From NCBI GenBank assembly GCA_029861675.1, contig JAOTYV010000193.1, positions 1 through 9,111 of the forward strand: 9,111 bases of DNA, in the 5' to 3' direction. The notes below the pieces were generated by a model. The model was not told where the DNA came from and made no database searches. It saw only the letters and a list, made by a program, of their open reading frames with translations. The DNA is from Alphaproteobacteria bacterium (GTDB taxonomy: Bacteria; Pseudomonadota; Alphaproteobacteria; UBA8366). The translations under genes were made by a program, and so were the position numbers. Below, one piece after another: positions 1 through 5,452 of the stretch; position 1 is the first letter of the stretch, and each line of letters starts with the position of its first letter.

Positions 1-139
1 TGACAAATCGATCCGTGTTCATGCAAACTCCCCTCAAAAGGAAGCTTGAATCACATTTCAGAGTCTGTGTGAATCCATTAAATGTCCACAGACCCTAAAA
101 CACGCGCTCGGCGTGGTCGCCGGGAGCCGCACGTAGGAT

Positions 140-158
140 GACTCTGTGAGTCTCACAG
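140..158. repeat. Short perfect palindrome, possible operator
   Basis: CTGTGAG-T-CTCACAG is a perfect 7-bp inverted repeat around one central base (144-158). It overlaps a second inverted repeat, GACTC-TGT-GAGTC (140-152). It lies about 40 bases past the stop codon of the leftward thioredoxin-fold gene. No run of T follows on either strand, so it does not look like an intrinsic terminator. An operator for a dimeric regulator is possible, but no target gene is visible to the left. The rest of 1-196 shows nothing I can name. Confidence 0.25.
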
Positions 159-196
159 GCGACTTATTGGTGCGATGCCGAATGCGATGATGCCCG

Positions 197-709
197 TTAG
201 CCATTGCCGAATCTGGCAAGATGGCGGCGGAATCTGCCAGTCAAATATTCACTCTCATTTGGGCCGCTGATCACGGCACGCCTTTGTCCGGATGCATCGA
301 ACAGCAATAGCGTGACATGCCCGACGCCGTGGGCCGCCGCAAGTTTGCTGCCTTCGGCGCTACGAATATTGGCAACGAGGAACTGCAGTTTGGTTTCATC
401 GAAATTGCACAGAGCGTCCCGCGCCTCACGTTGCAGCGCCACGCACCGGGGGCACTGCGGATCATGAATTTGCACGACTGCCGGAATCCCGTTGCCGATA
501 CGCGAAAGGTCTCCTTCCCGTATGGTCGCTCTGACGGTGTCGATCAGGTACCAGCTCACGCCACCGCCGACTAATGTGGCGACCGCGCCGGTTCGAATTC
601 TTTTGAGGAAAGCTCGTCTCGTTGGTCTGTTATCCGAAACGTCGACGCCCGTAGGCTGGTCGCGATTTTTCTTGTTTGGGCGCATGCTTTTGCGTTTTTG
701 GCGTTTCAT
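197..709 (-). CDS. Thioredoxin-fold protein with Tat-like N-terminus
   Basis: A 170-residue protein that I infer to be a thiol-disulfide redox or thioredoxin-like protein acting outside the cytoplasm. The N-terminus is very basic, followed by TRRAFLK at residues 30-36, which fits the twin-arginine signal consensus, and a hydrophobic stretch at about 41-56. The mature part has the thioredoxin-like strand IPAVVQIHD, then CPRC at 86-89 as the presumed active-site CXXC, and a later strand GVGHVTLLLFD at 128-138. In thioredoxins the residue before the Thr of that strand is the cis-proline; here it is Val132, which is unusual. There is a further cysteine at 101. The start at 709 is supported by a GGAGG on the minus strand (complement of 720-726), about 11 bases upstream. 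It is a single gene on its strand, so context gives no partner. It could be a signal-anchored rather than a cleaved protein. The family name is not secure. Confidence 0.75.
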   Translation of the reverse strand: MKRQKRKSMRPNKKNRDQPTGVDVSDNRPTRRAFLKRIRTGAVATLVGGGVSWYLIDTVRATIREGDLSRIGNGIPAVVQIHDPQCPRCVALQREARDALCNFDETKLQFLVANIRSAEGSKLAAAHGVGHVTLLLFDASGQRRAVISGPNESEYLTGRFRRHLARFGNG

Positions 710-1063
710 AGTTCGCGATTCCTCCCGTGGACAGCCGGCAGCCGCTGTTCGTTTAGCCGCTTATGAGTGATATCGACTGCAGTATTGGCCATCGGGGCTC
801 GGTGTGTCTTTTCGCATCTTCTCAATTTGTCGTGACCTTCCGAAGAACCGCAGGGTCCCGACGACCGATGCCCCTGGCGATGTGGCTCGGACCAATCTTA
901 ATGGGTTGGCCGCTTTCCCCATGACTGAGCGGTGGCTTGCCGAGACGCTTGCGGAGGTCCTGTGGACCCTTAAGATAGAGTGGCCAACGGTAGCCGCTTG
1001 CCGTAGCGCTGGTAGGTTGGAAACGTGGGCCGCCCGGATGCCGGTCTTGCAGGAGCATATCGA
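710..1063. other. Stretch without a recognisable gene
   Basis: This 354-base gap separates two divergently transcribed genes, so promoters for both should lie here, but I see no convincing -35/-10 pair. An 87-codon plus-strand frame (GTG at 804, inner ATG at 921) ends in a TGA that overlaps the ATG of the aminotransferase at 1064 as ATGA. Its codon third positions are mixed, unlike the GC-rich neighbours, and its protein resembles nothing I know. The opposite strand is also open from 1058 to 822. Either could be chance or the remnant of a decayed gene; I do not call either as a gene. The last bases carry AGGAG at 1051-1055, the ribosome binding site of the next gene. Confidence 0.4.
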
Positions 1064-2242
1064 ATGAGTGACGTCAGGACCGCGGTTGACGCGGACTCCG
1101 CCGCCGGGAGCGGCCGGAACGAACCCGATTGGGCGGCATTGCGGGCGGATTTCCCGGCGACCGGCCGTTTTGCCTATCTCGCCCTGGCCAACAAGGCGCT
1201 GTTGCCGCGCCGCGTTGCCGACGCGATGGCGGAATGGCTGGGCGACGTCGATACCAACGCCGGCCAGACGGCGTTCTCGATGGATCCTATCGAGGAATGC
1301 CGCGCCACCGTCGCCCGCGTCTTCGGCGCGCCGGCGTCGTCGCTCGCCCTGATCAAGAACACGTCCGAAGGCATCAATATCGTCGCCAAGGGGTTCGATC
1401 TGAAGCCGGGCGAAAATGTGGTGATCAGCGCGGCCGAGCACGAAAACAACACCTTCCCCTGGCGCTACCTGGAAAACGAGGGCATCGAGGTGCGCATGGC
1501 AGAGCCGGCCGAGGACGGCGTGTTGTCGCTCGACCATTACCGGCCGCTGGTCGACGATCGCACCCGTGTGGTTTCCGCGTCCTGGGTGTCGTACGGGACA
1601 GGCTTCCGTCAGGACGTGCCCGCGCTGGCCGACTTCTGCCACGCCGCCGGCGCGCGCCTGGTGATCGACGGCATCCAGGGGGTCGGGATCCTGGCGACGC
1701 CGCTCAAGGATCTGGGCGCCGACGTGGTGATCGCCGGCGGTCACAAGGCGCAATTCAGCCTGACCGGCGCCGGGTTCATGGTTGTGCGGGACGACGTAAT
1801 CCCCGAAATTTCACCGCCTTACGCGGCGAAGTTCAGCTTCACATCGAACGACCGGTTTCAGGAAAGCCCGGAGCTTGCGGGCGACGCGCATCGCTTCGAA
1901 TACGGCAATCCCAACTTTCTCGGCATCTGGGTGCAGCGGCGCTCGGCGGAATTTATCGAGGAGATCGGCCTGGAAAATATCGAGGCGCGCGTCAAGGACC
2001 TCACGACATACCTGATCGAGCAGGCGGACGCGCGGGGCATCCGGGTGCGCACGCCACGGCCGTGGCATCAGCGGGCCGGCGTCGTCAGCCTCGACTTCGG
2101 CGTCGACCATGAGGCGCTTGTAGCCGACTTGCAGCGCAAAGACGTGCTGGTCAGTTTCAAGGATGGCTTCCTCCGCGCGTCGATCCATTTCTACAACAAC
2201 ACCGAGGATATCGACCGCTTCTTCGACGCGACCGGCCGCTGA
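1064..2242 (+). CDS. Class V aminotransferase-like PLP enzyme
   Basis: A 392-residue pyridoxal-phosphate enzyme of fold type I, in the class V family that includes cysteine desulfurases, selenocysteine lyases and isopenicillin N epimerase. Seen: a His in AEHENNTFPWR (His126) that should stack on PLP; VIDGIQG (200-206) with Asp202 and Gln205 as the cofactor-binding D-x-x-Q; GGHK (225-228) with Lys228 as the Schiff-base lysine; and a C-terminal RASIHFYNNTEDID, the usual substrate-carboxylate arginine region. Length is normal for the family. I see no cysteine in the C-terminal region where SufS/IscS enzymes carry the sulfur-accepting residue, so a true desulfurase role is unlikely. The start at 1064 is chosen because AGGAG lies 8 bases upstream; a GTG at 1025 would add 13 residues but has no such site. 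The CMD-family gene follows after 83 bases on the same strand. Substrate unknown. Confidence 0.85.
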   Translation: MSDVRTAVDADSAAGSGRNEPDWAALRADFPATGRFAYLALANKALLPRRVADAMAEWLGDVDTNAGQTAFSMDPIEECRATVARVFGAPASSLALIKNTSEGINIVAKGFDLKPGENVVISAAEHENNTFPWRYLENEGIEVRMAEPAEDGVLSLDHYRPLVDDRTRVVSASWVSYGTGFRQDVPALADFCHAAGARLVIDGIQGVGILATPLKDLGADVVIAGGHKAQFSLTGAGFMVVRDDVIPEISPPYAAKFSFTSNDRFQESPELAGDAHRFEYGNPNFLGIWVQRRSAEFIEEIGLENIEARVKDLTTYLIEQADARGIRVRTPRPWHQRAGVVSLDFGVDHEALVADLQRKDVLVSFKDGFLRASIHFYNNTEDIDRFFDATGR

Positions 2243-2325
2243 TCCCGGCGCAACGGGGCCGGCTCGCCGCCGTGTCACCGATCGGCCATAGTGGGATTTC
2301 CGATACCCAGAACAAGGATGCCCCG

Positions 2326-2724
2326 ATGGCCGAGGAGAAGTTCGACCGCAACGCAATGTTCGAGAAGGGCGTGGCGCTTCGCAAGGAAGTGCTGGGCGAC
2401 GCCCATGTGGAACGCTCGCTTGCGAAAGGCGAGGAAGACCCTTTCATGCTGACGATCCAACAGCTCACCACGGAGGTGGGTTGGGGCCAGGTGTGGGCGC
2501 GGCCCGGGCTGGAACGCAAGATGCGCAGCATGCTCAGCGTGGCCTTGCTCGCCGCGCTCGGCAAGCGGGATGAATTGCAAAACCACATTCAGGGCGCGCT
2601 CAACAACGGCGCGACGAAGGAGGAAATCAAGGAGGTGCTGCTGCACACCACCGTTTATGCGGGCTTCCCGGTGGGGCTGGAGGCTTTCAGGGTCGCCAAG
2701 GATTTCTTCGACACCCGCGAGTAG
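2326..2724 (+). CDS. Carboxymuconolactone decarboxylase family protein
   Basis: A 132-residue, all-helical, cytoplasmic protein of the CMD family, close in length to PcaC (4-carboxymuconolactone decarboxylase of the beta-ketoadipate pathway). Diagnostic stretches are MLSVALLAALGKRDEL (69-84), His87, ALNNGATKEEIKEVLLH (91-107) and HTTVYAGFPVGLEAF (107-121); the last two match the PcaC-like signature well. The protein has no cysteine, so it is not an AhpD-type peroxidase member using CXXC. The start at 2326 has AAGG 8 bases upstream; an upstream in-frame start at 2272 would add 18 residues lacking family resemblance. It follows the PLP enzyme and precedes the double dehydrogenase, suggesting one metabolic cluster. 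Many family members outside protocatechuate clusters have other or unknown substrates, and no pcaB/pcaH-type genes are seen here, so I do not use the name pcaC. Confidence 0.85.
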   Translation: MAEEKFDRNAMFEKGVALRKEVLGDAHVERSLAKGEEDPFMLTIQQLTTEVGWGQVWARPGLERKMRSMLSVALLAALGKRDELQNHIQGALNNGATKEEIKEVLLHTTVYAGFPVGLEAFRVAKDFFDTRE

Positions 2725-2778
2725 GGCCGCTAGCGCGCGGTACGGCGATGTGAGAGGCTTATGGTCCACGAAGTCGCC

Positions 2779-2859
2779 GTCATTCCGGACGGCGCAAAGC
2801 GCCGATCCGGAATCCACGGCACAGCATAAGATATGGATTCCCGCTTTCGCGGGAATGAC
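2779..2859. repeat. 81-bp palindromic intergenic repeat element
   Basis: The ends GTCATTCC (2779-2786) and GGAATGAC (2852-2859) are inverted copies of each other. Inside are two hairpins. The first pairs 2782-2795 with 2799-2813 around an AAA loop with one bulged A. The second is ATTCCCGC-TTTC-GCGGGAAT at 2837-2856. From general knowledge this is the common proteobacterial REP/MITE-like family that yields IPAFAGMT when wrongly translated. It sits between the CMD gene and the double dehydrogenase and may fold in the transcript, shielding or partly terminating it. No coding function is expected. Confidence 0.85.
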
Positions 2860-2917
2860 CGAGTAGAGTTAGGTGCGGAAACCGGGCAACTGGTTTTCAG
2901 GCTGGGAGGACAACGAC

Positions 2918-4741
2918 ATGACGAACAAGACATTGGGTTTCATCGGGCTCGGCATGATGGGCGGGCCGATGGCGATCAATCTGTTGAAGGCGGGCTACAC
3001 GCTGCACGTTCTGGATACGGACGCGGCGGCGCTGGCGCGCGTGGTGGAAGCGGGCGGCATCGCGGCCAAGAGCCCGGCGGAGATCGCGTCGACGGTCGAG
3101 ACGGTATTCGTCAGCCTGCCGACACCCGATGTCGTGGAACTGGTCGCGCTCGGTGCGAACGGACTGAGCGACGGCAAGACCATCAAGAACCTCGTCGATC
3201 TGTCGACCACCGGCCCGGTGATGGCGAAGGACATCGGCGCGCGGCTCAAAGACAAGGGCATCGCCATGCTCGATGCGCCGGTCAGCGGCGGCAAGCGCGG
3301 CGCCACGGAAGGGACGCTCGCCGTCATGGCGTCCGGCCCGAAGGACCTCTATGAAGCCGTCCATCCGGCGCTCGAGACAATTGGCAAGAAGCTGTTCTAT
3401 ATCGGCGCCGAACCGGGCATGGCGAACATCGTCAAGGTCGGCAACAACTACATGTCGGCAGCGAGTTCGTTGTCCGCGTCGGAAGCGCTGGTGATGGGGG
3501 TCAAATCCGGGCTCGACGCCAAGGTGATGCTCGACGTCATCAACGTCAGCAGCGGCCGCAACAATTCGACCGAAACGAAATTTCCGGTCTACGTTTTGCC
3601 GCGGGATTTCGTCTCCATGCGGGCGCGGCTCCTCGTCAAGGATCTGACGCTGTGCACCCAGACAGGCGAGGCGCTGGGCGTGCCCATGTGGGTCGCCAAC
3701 GCGGTGCGCAACTTCCTGACCCTTGCGGTCAGCCAGGGGCATGGGGACGAGCCGTCGATCGGCCTGATCCGGCTGATCGAGGAATGGGCCGGGGTCGAGG
3801 TCAAGGAGTCGGGCAAGGCGTTGCCCAAGATCAACCCCTCGACCGGAGATGTCGGCAAGATCGGCTTCGTCGGTGTCGGCGACATGGGCGGCCCGATGTG
3901 CCACCGCATTGTCGATGCGGGCTTCGACGTCACCGTCTACGATGTGCGCGAAGAAGCGATGGCGCCGTTTGTCGCCAAGGGCGCGACGGCGGCGAAGAGC
4001 CCGAAGGACGTCGCCGACCAGGCGCCCTCGGTCTATGTCTGTCTGCCGATGCCGGACGTGGTCGAGGCGGTGGCGCTGGGGCCCGACGGGCTGATCCATG
4101 GCGGCGCCATCAAGACCTATGTGGACCTTTCGACCACCGGCTCGGTGATGGCGCGCAAAGTGGCCAAAGCGCTCGACGCCGCGGGCATCACGCCCTTCGA
4201 CAGCCCGGTCAGCGGCGGCGTTACCGGGGCCGAGGCGGGCACGCTCGCGCTGATGATGTCCGGTAAGAAGGAAGTGGCCGAACGGCTCGCCCCGGTGTTC
4301 GGCGCGATCGGCAAGAACCCGTTCTACCTCGGCGATACGGCCGGGCTCGGCCAGACGATGAAGATCGCCAACAACTACCTGTCGGCGACCGCGAACATCG
4401 CGGCTGCGGAGGCGCTGGTGATGGGCGTCAAGGCGGGGGTCGACCCGAAGGTCATGCTCGACGTGATCAACGCCAGCAGCGGCCGCAGCAGCGCCACTGA
4501 GGAACGCTATCCGGTGTCCGTCCTGACGCGCGATTTCTCCAAGGGCTTCAAGCAGCGGTTGTTGCACAAGGACGTCAGGCTGTGTATGGAGGAAGCCGCC
4601 GCCCAAGGCGTCCCCATGTGGCTCGGCAGCATGGTCCTGCAGTTCTTGAATTATGCAGTCAGCCAGGGCACCGGGGACGAAATCTCGATCGCGCTGATCA
4701 AGCATGTCGAGAAGTGGGCCGGCGTTCAGGTTGGCGGGTAA
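2918..4741 (+). CDS. Tandem-fused double 3-hydroxyisobutyrate dehydrogenase-type protein
   Basis: A 607-residue protein made of two full beta-hydroxyacid dehydrogenase units; usual family members have about 290-300 residues. Unit 1 (about 1-295): nucleotide-binding GFIGLGMMGG with glycines at 10, 12 and 15, Asp33 after the second strand (suggests NAD rather than NADP), substrate loop DAPVSGG with Ser123-Gly124-Gly125, catalytic Lys173 and Asn176-Asn177. A linker follows at about 296-312. Unit 2 (313-607): GFVGVGDMGG (316-325), Asp342, DSPVSGG with Ser432-Gly433-Gly434, Lys482 and Asn485-Asn486. Both halves keep all key residues. In the 61 residues from the catalytic region to RDF I count about 38 identities between halves. 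Unit 1 differs at 231-242 (FVSMRARLLVKD), one residue shorter than unit 2, which keeps the usual GF. The start at 2918 has GGGAGGA 7 bases upstream. Expected reaction: NAD-dependent oxidation of a 3-hydroxy acid or reduction of a semialdehyde; substrate unknown. Confidence 0.9.
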   Translation: MTNKTLGFIGLGMMGGPMAINLLKAGYTLHVLDTDAAALARVVEAGGIAAKSPAEIASTVETVFVSLPTPDVVELVALGANGLSDGKTIKNLVDLSTTGPVMAKDIGARLKDKGIAMLDAPVSGGKRGATEGTLAVMASGPKDLYEAVHPALETIGKKLFYIGAEPGMANIVKVGNNYMSAASSLSASEALVMGVKSGLDAKVMLDVINVSSGRNNSTETKFPVYVLPRDFVSMRARLLVKDLTLCTQTGEALGVPMWVANAVRNFLTLAVSQGHGDEPSIGLIRLIEEWAGVEVKESGKALPKINPSTGDVGKIGFVGVGDMGGPMCHRIVDAGFDVTVYDVREEAMAPFVAKGATAAKSPKDVADQAPSVYVCLPMPDVVEAVALGPDGLIHGGAIKTYVDLSTTGSVMARKVAKALDAAGITPFDSPVSGGVTGAEAGTLALMMSGKKEVAERLAPVFGAIGKNPFYLGDTAGLGQTMKIANNYLSATANIAAAEALVMGVKAGVDPKVMLDVINASSGRSSATEERYPVSVLTRDFSKGFKQRLLHKDVRLCMEEAAAQGVPMWLGSMVLQFLNYAVSQGTGDEISIALIKHVEKWAGVQVGG

Positions 4742-4767
4742 CCGCCGGAATTGTTCGGAGGCGGGTC

Positions 4768-5079
4768 ATGGCAAAGCACGTACGCATCTACAAGCCGGCC
4801 AAGACGGCCATGCAGTCGGGCCGGGCGAAGACCCGGGAATGGCTGATGGTGTTCGTGGCGCAGGACCGGTCGACGCCCGATCCGGTGATCGGCTGGAACG
4901 GCTCCGCGGACACGCAGAAACAGGTCACGCTGCGCTTCGAAAGCCAGGACGCCGCGGTCGCCCATGCGCGCAATAAGGGCTATACCTATACCATCAGCGC
5001 GCCGAAGGAACGCCGCATCAAGCCCAAAGCCTATGCGGACAACTTTGCCTTCCACCGGCTGCAGCCTTGGACGCATTAG
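4768..5079 (+). CDS. NDUFS4-like complex I accessory subunit
   Basis: A 103-residue protein of the ETC complex I 18 kDa subunit family (mitochondrial NDUFS4), expected to sit on the peripheral arm of NADH:ubiquinone oxidoreductase on the cytoplasmic side and to stabilise the NADH-oxidising module. The whole length matches the family's pattern: VRIYKPAKTAMQSGRAKT (5-22), then W25, the GWNGSADTQKQV segment (42-53), LRFES (55-59), and the highly typical C-terminal PKAYADNFAFHRLQPWTH. There is no signal peptide or membrane segment. The start at 4768 has GGAGG 6 bases upstream, and only 26 bases separate it from the stop of the double dehydrogenase, so read-through from that gene is likely. The tRNA-Arg begins 10 bases after the stop. 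The family is characteristic of alphaproteobacteria and mitochondria, which is the main taxonomic clue in this window. Confidence 0.93.
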   Translation: MAKHVRIYKPAKTAMQSGRAKTREWLMVFVAQDRSTPDPVIGWNGSADTQKQVTLRFESQDAAVAHARNKGYTYTISAPKERRIKPKAYADNFAFHRLQPWTH

Positions 5080-5089
5080 GCGCGCGCGG

Positions 5090-5166
5090 GCGCCCGTAGC
5101 TCAATCGGATAGAGCGGCGGACTTCTAATCCGCAGGTTGCAGGTTCGAGTCCTGCCGGGCGCGCCA
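5090..5166 (+). tRNA. tRNA-Arg(UCU) with encoded CCA
   Basis: A complete cloverleaf of 77 bases. Acceptor GCGCCCG (5090-5096) pairs with CGGGCGC (5156-5162); D stem GCTC/GAGC (5099-5102 with 5112-5115); anticodon stem GCGGA/TCCGC (5117-5121 with 5129-5133) around CTTCTAA with anticodon TCT at 5124-5126; T stem GCAGG/CCTGC (5139-5143 with 5151-5155) with loop TTCGAGT. The discriminator base is G5163 and CCA is encoded at 5164-5166. Anticodon UCU reads AGA and AGG arginine codons. It lies 10 bases after the NDUFS4-like stop codon, so it is probably cut out of a longer transcript unless a promoter lies inside that gene. Its last nine bases are repeated downstream. Confidence 0.97.
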
Positions 5167-5430
5167 TTCCTTCCGGAATGGTCGCCCTCTATAGTCGAAA
5201 GCGGTTCGAACTTTGTTCGAACAGGCGCGCCATTCCTTCCGGAATGGTCGCCCTCTATAGTCGAAAGCGGTTCGAACTTTGTTCGAACAGGCGCGCCATT
5301 CCTTCCGGAATGGTCGCCCTCTATAGTCGAAAGCGGTTCGAACTTTGTTCGAACAGGCGCGCCATTCCTTCCGGAATGGTCGCCCTCTATAGTCAAGAGT
5401 GGTTCGAACTTTGTTCGAACAGGTGCGCCA
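5158..5430 (+). repeat. Tandem array, four 66-bp repeats carrying the tRNA 3' end
   Basis: Units run 5158-5223, 5224-5289, 5290-5355 and 5356-5421, followed by a partial fifth start GGTGCGCCA at 5422-5430. Each unit begins with GGCGCGCCA, identical to the last nine bases of tRNA-Arg. Units 1-3 are identical by eye; unit 4 has three changes near 5394-5400, and the fifth nine-mer has one (C to T). Each unit can form two hairpins: CCATTCC-TTCC-GGAATGG, whose stem contains the CCA, and GTTCGAAC-TTT-GTTCGAAC. Between them is a CTCTATAGT segment. The array fills the gap between the tRNA and the enolase-superfamily gene. The layout recalls the repeats behind E. coli tyrT, where each unit also copies the tRNA tail. 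Function is unknown: candidates are stable RNA pieces, transcript ends or processing decoys. Confidence 0.95.
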
Positions 5431-5452
5431 CAGACAACGGATGAGGGATGAA

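Noticed and set aside
761..1753. 330-codon minus-strand frame opposite the PLP enzyme
   Set aside because: The sense strand carries a complete PLP-enzyme motif set and a good ribosome binding site; this frame is its shadow.
2833..2866. Peptide of the IPAFAGMT type
   Set aside because: It is the translated hairpin of the intergenic repeat, a common false product.
2897..4705. 602-codon frame antisense to the double dehydrogenase
   Set aside because: It is a by-product of GC-rich third codon positions; its composition (many Arg, His, Asp) is that of a shadow frame and the sense strand has clear motifs.
5158..5430. CRISPR array or integration (att) site array at the tRNA
   Set aside because: Units are contiguous with no variable spacers and no cas genes. 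The tRNA tail copies could be att-like, but no integrase or island lies between them.
5137..5451. Plus-strand frames giving 22-residue peptide repeats (PFLPEWSPSIV...)
   Set aside because: They start inside the tRNA, have no ribosome binding site, and reflect the 66-bp DNA period. E. coli tyrT has a comparable small frame, so it is not impossible, but nothing supports translation here.
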